From Treponema sp. (GTDB lineage: Bacteria > Spirochaetota > Spirochaetia > Treponematales > Treponemataceae): a stretch of DNA of 33,197 bases. The first letter of the stretch is position 1, and the number at the start of each line of letters is the position of its first letter. The translations under genes and the position numbers were made by a program. The stretch spans positions 1 to 33,197 of the forward strand of contig JAGCUI010000064.1 of the NCBI GenBank assembly GCA_017962965.1. Reading direction: 5' to 3'. Under the pieces are notes generated by a model. It was not told the origin of the DNA. It saw only the letters and a program-made list of their open reading frames with translations, and ran no database searches. Shown one piece after another: positions 16,287 through 25,493 of this stretch.

Positions 16287-19001
16287 TTAATTCTTAAACA
16301 TGTCGTCAAAATTGCCAAAGTCTGCTGCATCAAACTCATTTGGAACAGAAGGTTTTTCTTCTTCTGCATCCGCTATTTCTTCTACGGCAGGAATGTCATC
16401 CTTTACAGGCGGCATCTGAGAAAGATCTATTTCTTCATCCCCTACTGCTTCAAAGTCGGAAAGGTTTTCTAATTCTTTAACCTTTGGCTCTTCAAAAGCA
16501 GGAGCTTCGTCTGTGTCGTCTAAAAGTCCCTGAAAGCCTTCCGGAATATCATCAGCAAGATCTATAGATGGTTCTGCGGCTGGCTCAGCAATTGGTTCAG
16601 ATGGTGCTTCAAAGTCTGCTACAGGGGCTTCAAAGTCTGGCATTGGTTCTACCGGGGCTTCTGTGCTAAAATCTTCTACAGGAGCTTCTGGAGCCGCTTC
16701 TACAGCCTCCGGCGCTTCTTCTGCAGGAGTTTCAACTGGTTCTACCGGAGCCTCTTCTACCTGTGCTTCTGCAGCTTCATCAAGTGCTGCTATTTCTTCA
16801 TCATCAAGGCTTTCCATTTCATCAGCGTATTCAATTGAAGATTCATATTTCATTACAAGAATACTGATATCGTCTTCCATTTCCTTAGACATGAACTTCA
16901 TAAGGCCGTCGAATGTGAACTGAGCCATACGCTGTGCCGGATAAGTTGAGTTATCCAAAAGGGCCTGCTGAATGCGTTCCTTACCAAACTGTTCACCACG
17001 GAGGGAATGAGATTTAACAAGACCGTCTGTACATGCAAGTATAATATCACCACGACTGAGCTTGGTTGTCTTAACCGAGATGAACGGAGAAATATCTTTT
17101 ACGAATCCAAGAATGTGTCCTGAACCCTGAATTTCGATTACGTTGTTATAAACCTGTGTGTACATCATCAATGCAGGAATACCACAGTTGATGTAATACA
17201 TTGTATCAGTTTCAAAATCTACAAGTGCAAAAAGACCTGCAAAGATTGTTCCCTTAGGCAAACTGGTACGAATAAAGTCATTAATCTTAACAACAAGGTC
17301 TTTAAAGTCGTGAGTTTCTGCAAGGAAGGTACGGATGATGGACTTTAAGATGACCATGTTCATGGAAGCCGCAATACCTTTACCGGACAAGTCACCAACT
17401 ACAAAAAGATGGCGGGTTGCAGTAAGGCGGATTAAGTCGATGAATTCACCACCGATGTTGTGGGCTGGAACCATGAGGTATCCGATATCAACCTTGGAAT
17501 TATTAATATGGTCGATGTTTTCCTGAATGGATGTAATGATCTGAGAAGACATCTTAATTTCGCGGTTTACGACAGAAAGGATTTCCTTGTTTGAAATGTT
17601 TCTCATGTAGTAACCGAATACGAAGAAGTAAGAATAAAGCTTGTAGAAGGTTTCGATATCATATTCCTTATAATGGTCACCACTCACCTTTTTACCAAGA
17701 GTAATCAAACCAAGAATGTTACGACCTTCGTTCAAAATAAAGAGGGCATCTGTTTTTGTATCTGTAAAGAACTTATCAAGCTGCTCTTCGATTGGAGAAA
17801 GATCGTGAACCTTACCAACCTGTGAATAGCACACAACAGACTGGTTGATGTTCAAAAGTGTATCGAAAATCGGGTTTGCAGTAGGAATGCCCTTTGTTGT
17901 TTTATTGGAAGAATACGCAACCTCGAGAACACCCTTCTGGTTTGCAATATAAATTGTCATTGATGAAGACTGAACGTTACGTCTGAAGATCTGATACATC
18001 TTTTCTGTAATAGCATCCATTTCATCACTGTAGTCGATTGAAGCAAGGTCTTTTTCCAGAGAAGGACCGTATTCAGAAGTATACAAGCGTGAAGATTTTG
18101 AAAGGAGAATCGAAATCTTATAAGAAACAAGGAATGCGATTACAGAAATCAAAATGAACACAAGGATGAATGAAGGTGTATACATAAACTTTCCGCTTGG
18201 CTGAGAAGACATTACTAAAAAGCCTACAACTCCAGCCGGAAGAATATAAGACAAAAGTGATTTAATAAAGTTTGTTACAATGTTTGCACCCGAAGGAATG
18301 TTCTTTTTTCTAAGACCAAAGATTGCAAGAACAGACATAAAGAATGCAGGAAGGAGGAACAAGCTTGTAAAGCCAGGAAGTGCCTCGCTCATTGTGTTTT
18401 TAAAGAATGTTAATCCCCACAAAAGAAGAAGTGATTCACCGATTACAAGGCCCTGATATCTCTGGAGTGATGTACCGTTCTTTTCCTGAAGAAGAATAAG
18501 GAATACATAACAGATAGCAGGAAGAATAATCTGGAATAAAATCTTATAAAGCTCTTCCCAGTTCCAAGGGAAAAATTCCTTTGCAGGACTACCAAATACT
18601 GTGCTTGATTCAATAACGTATGCATGCTCTGCTGTAATTGCAGGATATTTAAGTTTATTTGTAACAAGGATGATTCCGGCAATTGCAATGGCAAACATCA
18701 AAACAGTAACTATAGTTCGTTTTTTCTGAATACCAAGATTAATCAATGCAAAGCTGAACATTGTCCAGAAAACTACATCAAGATACTGTGTGAGCATCAA
18801 AAGCTTTTCGATAAGGCTTTCCGACCACACTTTGCCAAAAATCAAAACAACGGAGAACAGCAATGATTCAACAGTAACAATCAAAAGAGGAATAATAAGG
18901 TTTCCGCTTTCAGGTGTCATCTTCTGAAGTGTCCTGTCTATGTACATAGTACAGAAGAAAAATGCTAATGTAATAATTATGTTTAAAGCAATAAATACCA
19001 T
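16287..19001 (-). CDS. Multi-pass membrane PP2C (SpoIIE/RsbU-type) phosphatase with long acidic tail
   Basis: The protein has 904 residues. About eight or nine membrane helices occupy 1-310. A soluble GAF-like region follows (about 330-480, MTIYIANQKGVLEVAYSS then DALFILNEGRNILGLITLG). The SpoIIE-type phosphatase domain spans about 510-715: GGEFIDL, VVGDLSGKGIAASM, CGIPALMMY, ACTDGLVKS and EDDISILVMKY. GGEFIDL has Glu where family members usually have the first metal-binding Asp. The last 185 residues are a low-complexity Glu/Ala/Pro-rich tail, probably disordered, ending FGNFDDMFKN. Its ATG follows the upstream phosphatase stop by one base (TAG T ATG), so the two are translationally coupled. 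Likely substrate: a phosphorylated STAS protein, such as the gene downstream. Confidence 0.88.
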   Translation of the reverse strand: MVFIALNIIITLAFFFCTMYIDRTLQKMTPESGNLIIPLLIVTVESLLFSVVLIFGKVWSESLIEKLLMLTQYLDVVFWTMFSFALINLGIQKKRTIVTVLMFAIAIAGIILVTNKLKYPAITAEHAYVIESSTVFGSPAKEFFPWNWEELYKILFQIILPAICYVFLILLQEKNGTSLQRYQGLVIGESLLLLWGLTFFKNTMSEALPGFTSLFLLPAFFMSVLAIFGLRKKNIPSGANIVTNFIKSLLSYILPAGVVGFLVMSSQPSGKFMYTPSFILVFILISVIAFLVSYKISILLSKSSRLYTSEYGPSLEKDLASIDYSDEMDAITEKMYQIFRRNVQSSSMTIYIANQKGVLEVAYSSNKTTKGIPTANPIFDTLLNINQSVVCYSQVGKVHDLSPIEEQLDKFFTDTKTDALFILNEGRNILGLITLGKKVSGDHYKEYDIETFYKLYSYFFVFGYYMRNISNKEILSVVNREIKMSSQIITSIQENIDHINNSKVDIGYLMVPAHNIGGEFIDLIRLTATRHLFVVGDLSGKGIAASMNMVILKSIIRTFLAETHDFKDLVVKINDFIRTSLPKGTIFAGLFALVDFETDTMYYINCGIPALMMYTQVYNNVIEIQGSGHILGFVKDISPFISVKTTKLSRGDIILACTDGLVKSHSLRGEQFGKERIQQALLDNSTYPAQRMAQFTFDGLMKFMSKEMEDDISILVMKYESSIEYADEMESLDDEEIAALDEAAEAQVEEAPVEPVETPAEEAPEAVEAAPEAPVEDFSTEAPVEPMPDFEAPVADFEAPSEPIAEPAAEPSIDLADDIPEGFQGLLDDTDEAPAFEEPKVKELENLSDFEAVGDEEIDLSQMPPVKDDIPAVEEIADAEEEKPSVPNEFDAADFGNFDDMFKN

Positions 19002-19002
19002 A

Positions 19003-20397
19003 CTAATAACCTACCTTTGCTACCATCATTGTAACGTCATCATGGAGTTTTTTATCGCCGTTATACTTCCAGATTAAATCTACAATATCATTTACGAAAT
19101 CCTGAGGAGATTTTGATGCACCGGCAATGAGTGTTCGCTTATAGATATCTGTATCACCAAGCTCAACACCACTATCATCCATAACTTCAGAAACACCGTC
19201 GGTTGCCATAAGGATTGTATCACCGCGGAACAATCTCTTTTCTGCAACAACAGGATCTCCCATATCAAGAATACCAACCAAAGATGCATTAGAGGTCAAA
19301 GGCTTGATTCTGTATCCATCCGGAGAAGGAGAAAGAATAATAGGGTCCGACATAGATGCATTTATGTATCTGATTTTCATCTTTTCTGTATCAACAATAC
19401 TAAGGAACAATACAGTATATTTATCTTGAAGGTGCATTCCCTTAATAGCCTTATCAATAGCATGGATTACACCAACCAGATCTTCCTTATCCTGGATAAT
19501 CTTAACTGTATTCATTACAAGACCCATGATTAAGGCAGCTGGAAGTCCCTTACCCGAAACGTCTCCAAGCATCAAAAGTGTACGTGCTTTATCAATTGGA
19601 AGAATAGAGAAATAGTCTCCCGAAACGTTTACCAAAGGACGGAAGTATGTTGCAATCTTGAGCTTTGGAATATTTGGAATTTTCTGTGGAAGGAATGACT
19701 GCTGTGTTTCTGCAAGCTGCTGCCATTCCTTTGTTGTAGCGGCAATTTCTGAAAGAGTTGAAATTGTCTTTGTACGAGTAATAAAGCGTTTATATTCTTC
19801 GAACAAAAGCGGATAAATGCTTAAGTCAAAAAGTCGTGTGTAATTACAGAAAACAAACATGAGCTGCTTGTCTGAACAAAGGTAGAAACCTCTGGCTTTT
19901 TTGAAAACTGATGTATAACCCAAGTGACGGTCAAAGAAGAAATAACCTTCCCTTTCTACATCATTAAAACGCTGATCAAGCTTGTCGCGGATTTTTTCTG
20001 AGGTAGTAACCTTGTCGGGACTGTTATAAAGAACATAGTTTTTTACTTTATCTACGAGGATAACAGAACAGTCACCCTTTAATTCAAGAATTTCGGAAAT
20101 AGCAGTATAGAAATCTTCGAGGGAATAACAGAAACGAAGCCTGTTGATAAAATCCTGGATAACGGTTGTTTCACCGGTTTCGAGGGTATCATAATGAACT
20201 TTAGCTATAAGGGTTGTGCGTAAAATGTTTGAAATGAACAAAACTGCAACAAAAAGACCTGTTATAACAATACCTGTATGAACAGAATACTCAGCTCCTA
20301 TTCTTACCGGGAGTAATAAAAGTCCAAAAATAACAAAGAAAATGATTGAAAGGCTTAATACTGCGATTGTTACTATTTTTTTCCGAGTTTTATACAT
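19003..20397 (-). CDS. Membrane-anchored PP2C (SpoIIE/RsbU-type) phosphatase
   Basis: The protein has 464 residues. Two membrane helices lie near 9-30 and 40-60. A GAF-like sensor region follows (about 75-210, with ILVDKVKNYVLYNS). A short linker (KEWQQLAETQQSFLPQKIPN, typical just before RsbU-type catalytic domains) leads to the phosphatase at about 235-464: VSGDYFSI, LGDVSGKGLPAALIMG, MATDGVSEVMDDSG and HDDVTMMVAKV. In SGDYFS the second Asp of the usual GGDxxD is Ser. GAGGTG lies close before the ATG at 20397; a GTG at 20403 is a weaker alternative inside that site. It is the first of the phosphatase pair, 80 bp after dnaJ. Confidence 0.88.
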   Translation of the reverse strand: MYKTRKKIVTIAVLSLSIIFFVIFGLLLLPVRIGAEYSVHTGIVITGLFVAVLFISNILRTTLIAKVHYDTLETGETTVIQDFINRLRFCYSLEDFYTAISEILELKGDCSVILVDKVKNYVLYNSPDKVTTSEKIRDKLDQRFNDVEREGYFFFDRHLGYTSVFKKARGFYLCSDKQLMFVFCNYTRLFDLSIYPLLFEEYKRFITRTKTISTLSEIAATTKEWQQLAETQQSFLPQKIPNIPKLKIATYFRPLVNVSGDYFSILPIDKARTLLMLGDVSGKGLPAALIMGLVMNTVKIIQDKEDLVGVIHAIDKAIKGMHLQDKYTVLFLSIVDTEKMKIRYINASMSDPIILSPSPDGYRIKPLTSNASLVGILDMGDPVVAEKRLFRGDTILMATDGVSEVMDDSGVELGDTDIYKRTLIAGASKSPQDFVNDIVDLIWKYNGDKKLHDDVTMMVAKVGY

Positions 20398-20423
20398 AAT
20401 CACCTCAAATTTATGGTACTACT

Positions 20424-20432
20424 ATTCTAACA
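20424..20432 (-). promoter_or_regulatory. Candidate extended -10 upstream of the phosphatase pair
   Basis: TGT-TAGAAT on the minus strand in the 80-bp gap after dnaJ. No convincing -35 was found. It suggests the signalling genes may be transcribed separately as well as by read-through from the heat-shock genes. Confidence 0.4.
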
Positions 20433-20477
20433 CATTATCGGCAGAAAATGGGAAAAAAATGATTAAATCGAGGCTAA

Positions 20478-21620
20478 TTAATTATCCAGCTGAGAAAGAG
20501 GAATTAAATCCGGCTCCTTTGGTGGTTTTTCAAGTTCAAGGTACTGTCTGAGTAAATCCTTCTGTTTCGAAGAAAGGTGATTCGGAACCTGAACCATGAT
20601 TTTTATGTAAAGATCGCCTTTTTTAGAGGTACCGGAGATTGGAACACCTTCGTTTTTGATTCTCAAAAGCTTTCCGTTTGCTGTTCCTTCCGGAATTCTG
20701 ATGGTAACCTTCTTTTCGTCCAAAGAAGAAATTGTGATTTCGGAACCCAAGGCAGCCTGAGCCATTGTTACAGGAACAGCGCAGTATAAATCGCTTCCCG
20801 AGCGCTCAAAGAACGGATGATTTTCTACGTGGAGTACAACTACCAAGTCTCCTGGCTGTCCTCCGTTTTCTCCTGCATCTCCCTGACCGCGGATAACAAT
20901 TCTTTTTCCGTTATCAACACCGGCTGGAATCTTAAGAGACATTGCCTTTGATTTTTCCTGAATACCTGTTCCACGGCAAGAAGAACAAGGCTTGTCGATT
21001 ACAGTTCCCTTTCCACGACAGGTTGGACATGTCTGCTGAATAGAGAAGAAACCGTTACCCTGTCTTATCTGCCCCATTCCGTTACAGGTAGGACAAGTTT
21101 TTTTATTTGAGCCTGGTGCACCGCCGCTTCCGTGGCATACATCACAGGTTTCGTTATGTTTAAAATGGATTTCGGTTGAAGTACCGTAAACTGCATCTTT
21201 AAAGCTCAAATGAAGGTCGTATCTCAAGCTGGCACCGGTAGAAGCTCCGCCATTTCTTCTGGAAGAGCCTCCTCCAAATCCGCCGCCAAAGATACTGTCA
21301 AAGATATCATTAAAGCCGCCACCCATGCCTCCGAACAAATCGCTGAAGTCATGGAAAGCGTGAGAATACTGGGCACCGCCACCGCCACCCATTCCGTCAA
21401 GACCGGCAAAACCATACTGATCATAAATAGGACGTTTCTTATCATCGGAAAGAACTTCGTAAGCTTCTGTCGCTTCCTTAAATTTTTCCTCTGCTTCCTT
21501 ATCGCCCGGGTTTCTGTCCGGATGATATTTTACAGCCAGTTTACGATATGCTTTTTTAATCGTATCCTGGTCTGCAGTCTTTTCAACACCTAAAACTTCA
21601 TAATAGTCGCGTTTTGCCAT
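20478..21620 (-). CDS. dnaJ: Chaperone DnaJ (Hsp40)
   Basis: The protein has 380 residues, a full type I DnaJ that delivers substrates to DnaK and stimulates its ATPase. The J domain (1-70) carries HPD at 33-35. A Gly/Phe-rich region follows (about 70-130, [22 protein letters not shown]). Four CxxCxGxG zinc repeats are present: [24 protein letters not shown] and CSSCRGTG. The C-terminal substrate-binding domains follow ([34 protein letters not shown]). AGGA lies about 10 nt before the ATG. It comes after dnaK on the same strand, separated by a hairpin-forming repeat. Confidence 0.97.
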   Translation of the reverse strand: MAKRDYYEVLGVEKTADQDTIKKAYRKLAVKYHPDRNPGDKEAEEKFKEATEAYEVLSDDKKRPIYDQYGFAGLDGMGGGGGAQYSHAFHDFSDLFGGMGGGFNDIFDSIFGGGFGGGSSRRNGGASTGASLRYDLHLSFKDAVYGTSTEIHFKHNETCDVCHGSGGAPGSNKKTCPTCNGMGQIRQGNGFFSIQQTCPTCRGKGTVIDKPCSSCRGTGIQEKSKAMSLKIPAGVDNGKRIVIRGQGDAGENGGQPGDLVVVLHVENHPFFERSGSDLYCAVPVTMAQAALGSEITISSLDEKKVTIRIPEGTANGKLLRIKNEGVPISGTSKKGDLYIKIMVQVPNHLSSKQKDLLRQYLELEKPPKEPDLIPLSQLDN

Positions 21621-21640
21621 TTTAATGTATCCTAACTCGT

Positions 21641-21707
21641 GGATTGCTTCTAACCTTCGAAAGCCTCAGGCGTGTCGTCATTGCGAGCCGCAGGCGAAGC
21701 AATCCAT
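21641..21707. repeat. Dispersed repeat with inverted ends between dnaK and dnaJ
   Basis: GGATTGCTTC (21641-21650) and GAAGCAATCC (21696-21705) are perfect 10-bp inverted repeats. The right half (21676-21707) matches the right end of the folE2-folD island (3177-3206) except for two 1-bp insertions. The repeat occupies most of the dnaK-dnaJ gap, would be transcribed, and could fold into a hairpin that affects dnaJ mRNA level or stability. Confidence 0.75.
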
Positions 21708-21716
21708 TATAAAATA

Positions 21717-23687
21717 TTACTTTTCGTCTTTTACTTCGTATTCTACGTCGTCGGCATTGCCTTTATTAAAGCCTGATGCACCGCCTGTAGAACCGGCACC
21801 TGCGTCGGAACCTGCATCACCGCTGGCACCGTCGTTTGGATTAGGACCTGCACCCTGTGCTCCGGCCTGTGCACCCTGCTGTTTATAAAGTTCTTCTGCA
21901 ATCTTATAAGAAGCCTGTTTTAATGCTTCTGTCTTAGACTTGATTTCTTCTGTGTTGTCACCCTGAAGTGCCTGTTTAAGGGCAGCAATTGCATCATCAA
22001 TCTTCTGCTTTTCTGCACCGTCAACCTTGTCTCCAAGTTCCTTTACAGATTTTTCTGTTGCATAAATCAAGCTGTCTGCTTCATTTCTTGCATCAACACT
22101 TTCACGTTTAGCTTTATCAGATGCTGCATTTGCTTCTGCATCCTTTACCATCTTTTCAATTTCTTCATCGCTCAAGCCTGAAGAAGAAGTAATCTGGATG
22201 TGCTGTTCCTTTCCTGTTCCAAGGTCCTTAGCAGATACGTGAACAATACCGTTTGCATCAATATCGAATGTAGCTTCAATCTGAGGAACTCCACGAGGAG
22301 CGGCAGGAATACCAACTAAGTCAAAGCGTCCGAGTGTTCTGTTCTGGTCAGCCATTTCGCGTTCACCCTGAAGTACGTGAATAGAAACTGCTGTCTGTCC
22401 GTCTGCTGCAGTAGAGAAGATCTGGCTCTTCTTTGTAGGGATTGTTGTGTTACGAGAAATAAGCTTTGTCATAACACCACCCATTGTTTCAATACCAAGA
22501 GAAAGTGGAGTTACATCAAGAAGAAGAACGTCTTTTACGTCTCCTCCAAGTACACCACCCTGGATTGCAGCACCAATTGCAACTGCTTCATCAGGGTTTA
22601 CGGCACGGCTTCCTTCCTTACCAAAGATTGATTTAACAACTTCCTGAACTTTAGGCATACGTGAAGAACCACCAACCAAAAGAACTTCGTCAATCTTGTC
22701 CGAAGAGATTCCTGCATCTGCAAGAGCTTTGCGGCAAGGTTCCTTTGTTCTTTCAAAAAGTTCGTCTGTCATCTGTTCAAACTGAGCACGTGTCAAAGAT
22801 TTCTGAAGGTGCTTTGGACCAGACTGATCTGCTGTAATAAATGGAAGATTGATATCTGTAGAAGTCTGTGCAGAAAGCTGAATCTTTGCATTTTCTGCTG
22901 CTTCACGAAGACGCTGCATAGCCATTGGATCTTTAGAAAGATCGATTCCTGTATCCTTTTTGAATTCGTCTATTAACCAGTTGATGATTACACGGTCCCA
23001 GTCGTCACCTCCAAGATGTGTATCACCGTTTGTAGATTTTACTTCGAATACGCCGTCTCCAAGTTCAAGAATGGAAATATCGAATGTACCACCACCAAGG
23101 TCGTAAACAGCGATTGTTTTTTCTTTGTTCTGATCTTTATTAAAACCGAATGCTAAAGAAGCTGCTGTAGGTTCGTTGATGATACGTTTTACATCAAGAC
23201 CTGCAATCTTACCTGCATCCTTTGTTGCCTGACGCTGTGCATCGTTGAAGTATGCCGGAACTGTAATAACAGCTTCTGTAACTTCCTGACCAAGATAATC
23301 TTCTGCAGTCTTCTTCATTTTCTGGAGAATGAAAGCTGAGATTTCCTGTGGAGAATACTGTTTTTTAGCTCCGTTTTCTTCTACTTCTACACGGCAGTCT
23401 GAACCGTTATCTATAACTGAATAAGGAAGCTTTGTTGCTTCACCCTGGAGTTCTCCGAATCTATGTCCAATAAGACGTTTTACAGAGTAAACTGTGTTTT
23501 TTGGATTTGTTACCATCTGGTTTTTAGCAGGAGCACCAACAATTCTGTCTCCCTTAGATGTAAATCCAACAATAGAAGGTGTTGTTCTTCCGCCTTCTGC
23601 ATTCTGAATTACAACCGGTTCTCCGTTTTCCATTACAGCAACACAAGAGTTTGTTGTTCCTAAGTCAATACCTATAATTTTTCCCAT
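21717..23687 (-). CDS. dnaK: Chaperone DnaK (Hsp70)
   Basis: The protein has 656 residues. The nucleotide-binding domain starts [62 protein letters not shown] and [10 protein letters not shown] are all present. The substrate-binding domain includes [14 protein letters not shown] and the interdomain linker DVLLLD. The helical lid ends in a Gly/Ala/Asn-rich stretch and [11 protein letters not shown], a variant of the usual acidic tail. GGGAGGA lies upstream of the ATG. The gene sits 65 bp after grpE and before dnaJ. No CIRCE element was found near it. Confidence 0.98.
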   Translation of the reverse strand: MGKIIGIDLGTTNSCVAVMENGEPVVIQNAEGGRTTPSIVGFTSKGDRIVGAPAKNQMVTNPKNTVYSVKRLIGHRFGELQGEATKLPYSVIDNGSDCRVEVEENGAKKQYSPQEISAFILQKMKKTAEDYLGQEVTEAVITVPAYFNDAQRQATKDAGKIAGLDVKRIINEPTAASLAFGFNKDQNKEKTIAVYDLGGGTFDISILELGDGVFEVKSTNGDTHLGGDDWDRVIINWLIDEFKKDTGIDLSKDPMAMQRLREAAENAKIQLSAQTSTDINLPFITADQSGPKHLQKSLTRAQFEQMTDELFERTKEPCRKALADAGISSDKIDEVLLVGGSSRMPKVQEVVKSIFGKEGSRAVNPDEAVAIGAAIQGGVLGGDVKDVLLLDVTPLSLGIETMGGVMTKLISRNTTIPTKKSQIFSTAADGQTAVSIHVLQGEREMADQNRTLGRFDLVGIPAAPRGVPQIEATFDIDANGIVHVSAKDLGTGKEQHIQITSSSGLSDEEIEKMVKDAEANAASDKAKRESVDARNEADSLIYATEKSVKELGDKVDGAEKQKIDDAIAALKQALQGDNTEEIKSKTEALKQASYKIAEELYKQQGAQAGAQGAGPNPNDGASGDAGSDAGAGSTGGASGFNKGNADDVEYEVKDEK

Positions 23688-23752
23688 AATTGCGCTATCC
23701 TCCCAGGTACTTCCACTACCCGGCTTTATTTAATTAATTTTCTATTTATTCC

Positions 23753-24388
23753 TCACGCTTTTGGTACGCTTACCATTACCTTAGCGTGTCTTATTACCTT
23801 ATCCTTAAGTTTATATCCCTTAAGATAAACCTGCTTCAAAGTTTCCTTTTCAACACCTTCTTCTTCTGCACGGCCGATTGCTTCGTGAATATCAGGATTG
23901 AATTCATCCCCTTCGTTTCCGTAAGCAGTAAGTCCGTATTTATCTTCGAGCATCTTTACCAGATTGCCGTTGATCATTTTAATGCCTTCTACAACCGATT
24001 TTACATCTGTTGCATTTGCTCCGGCTTCGAGCGTACGATCAAAGTTATCAAGACTGTCGAGTAAATCACCCAAGAGAGTTGCATTTGCATAATCGTATGT
24101 ATCCTGCTTTTCTTTGAGCATGCGCTTTCTGTAATTATCAAAATCTGCGGCACGTCTTAAAAGCTGGTCCTTTAATTCATCATTTTCTTTTGTAAGAGCT
24201 TCGATTTTTTCTTCCGGTGTAAGCTCTTTTTCTTCTGCAGCTTCTTCAGTTTTAGCTTCTTCTGCACCGTCTGCTGCCTGTTCAGCTGTCTGATCTACAG
24301 TCTGTTCAGCGGCTTCTTCCTGTGCATTCTGTGCTTCGTCCTGAGAGTTCTGATTTTCTGCGTTCATATTCTGGTCTTCCAAAGCCAT
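23753..24388 (-). CDS. grpE: Nucleotide exchange factor GrpE
   Basis: The protein has 211 residues. It releases ADP from DnaK. An acidic Gln/Ala/Glu-rich N-terminal extension (about 1-60) is probably disordered. A long coiled coil follows (about 60-115, EKIEALTKENDELKDQLLRRAADFDNYRKR). The C-terminal beta domain has FNPDIHEAIGRAEEEGVEKETLKQVYLKGYKLKDKVIRHAKV in register with the family signature. AAAGG precedes the ATG at 24388 closely; Met-8 is a weaker alternative. It heads the grpE-dnaK-dnaJ order, without an hrcA gene in front. Confidence 0.95.
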   Translation of the reverse strand: MALEDQNMNAENQNSQDEAQNAQEEAAEQTVDQTAEQAADGAEEAKTEEAAEEKELTPEEKIEALTKENDELKDQLLRRAADFDNYRKRMLKEKQDTYDYANATLLGDLLDSLDNFDRTLEAGANATDVKSVVEGIKMINGNLVKMLEDKYGLTAYGNEGDEFNPDIHEAIGRAEEEGVEKETLKQVYLKGYKLKDKVIRHAKVMVSVPKA

Positions 24389-24422
24389 TACCTTTCCTGT
24401 TTTATTTTTTTCTCACCTTTTA

Positions 24423-24451
24423 AATTACTGATTTCATAAGCCCATCGTCAA
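24423..24451 (-). promoter_or_regulatory. Candidate grpE promoter
   Basis: TTGACG (24446-24451) and GTAATT (24423-24428), 17 bp apart on the minus strand. The -10 is poor. Directly upstream (24452-24480) is a run of T and A tracts that may act as an UP-like element or a weak terminator for the preceding gene. Confidence 0.4.
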
Positions 24452-24470
24452 TATTTTTTAAAATTTTTTT

Positions 24471-25493
24471 TTAAAAAAAACTTGAACATACATCATACTC
24501 GCGGCCGTTTATTTTAAAGGCAAGGCGGGCGGAATGTAAGTATAATCTTTGGGCTTTTTTGGAGCCGTAAAGAGAGTCGCCCAAAATAGGAAAGCCAAGC
24601 GAAGAAAGATGAACACGAATCTGATGCGTACGGCCGGTCTGTAAAAGACATTCAACTAAAACACATGGCTTTCCTTCTACAGTTATCTTTTTTAAAACAT
24701 GAAAGTCTGTGTGCGAAAACTGTCCGCCTTTTTCTTTGTTAAGCTTTCCCCACTTTCCTTGAGCGCTTTTCCCGGTTATACGGCCCATGTAAAATTCAAC
24801 AGAAAAATCATCGCCGGGCTTTAATGTTTTAGTGCCGCTTTTTTCTTCTACAACCGCAAGGTATTTTTTTATAAGATTATGAGTCTGAAAAACCTCCGAA
24901 ACTGCCGCATTAACAGCTCTTGTTTTTGTAAAAACAATTACACCAGAAGTTTCACGGTCCAGGCGGTGCATGATTCCTACATAAGGCGGATTTCTTGTTC
25001 CTTCGCGCTTAAATAAATAATCTACAACTGCATCGTGGAGGTTATCCCTGTTACCGGTGATTGTCTGTTCTACCGGGAAAAACGCAGGTTTATTTACAAA
25101 AATTAAATTTTCATCCTCGAATAAAATGTCTTTTTCTGTCATGCAAAAGCTTATATCATCAGGCTGTTTTTCGTAAAAGAATTTTTCCCTGTCGAATAAA
25201 ACGCATACTTCACTTTTGCCCCGTAATTCAAAGGATGGACGTTCAACCTGTTTGCCATTTACACTCACTGCACCGGAAATTATCAAACGGCGGATTTTTG
25301 AATTAGAAACTGAGGCTACTGAACTTTCTTTGCCCGCCTGCGAGCTTTTATTTTCATCAGTAATTTTTGAGGGAAGCTCGTCGCGTAAAAAAAGATCCAG
25401 ACGCACGGTGCTTTGAGTATTTAAAATGATTTTTTGTACATCGCTTTGGGATTTTGATTTAGACTTTGTGGCTTTTGAATAATCAGCGGGCAT
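24471..25493 (-). CDS. RluA/RluD-family RNA pseudouridine synthase
   Basis: The protein has 340 residues. An S4-like RNA-binding region (about 28-100: TVRLDLFLRDELP, then SKIRRLIISGAVSVNGKQV) precedes the catalytic domain. The family motif HRLDRETSG is at 176-184 with catalytic Asp179. Later motifs LLQTGRTHQIRVHLSSLGFPILGDSLYG and LYLHSARLAF also fit. These enzymes convert uridines in rRNA or tRNA; the exact target cannot be read from sequence. An unusual Ser/Lys-rich insert (about 43-66) splits the S4 region. The ATG directly follows the stop of the ankyrin gene (TAA ATG), implying translational coupling. Confidence 0.9.
   Translation of the reverse strand: MPADYSKATKSKSKSQSDVQKIILNTQSTVRLDLFLRDELPSKITDENKSSQAGKESSVASVSNSKIRRLIISGAVSVNGKQVERPSFELRGKSEVCVLFDREKFFYEKQPDDISFCMTEKDILFEDENLIFVNKPAFFPVEQTITGNRDNLHDAVVDYLFKREGTRNPPYVGIMHRLDRETSGVIVFTKTRAVNAAVSEVFQTHNLIKKYLAVVEEKSGTKTLKPGDDFSVEFYMGRITGKSAQGKWGKLNKEKGGQFSHTDFHVLKKITVEGKPCVLVECLLQTGRTHQIRVHLSSLGFPILGDSLYGSKKAQRLYLHSARLAFKINGREYDVCSSFF

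Noticed and set aside
17435..17460. GGEF string in the 904-residue phosphatase suggesting a diguanylate cyclase
   Set aside because: It sits in the SpoIIE-type motif GGEFIDL, followed by GDLSGKG and TDG; no other GGDEF-domain features are present.
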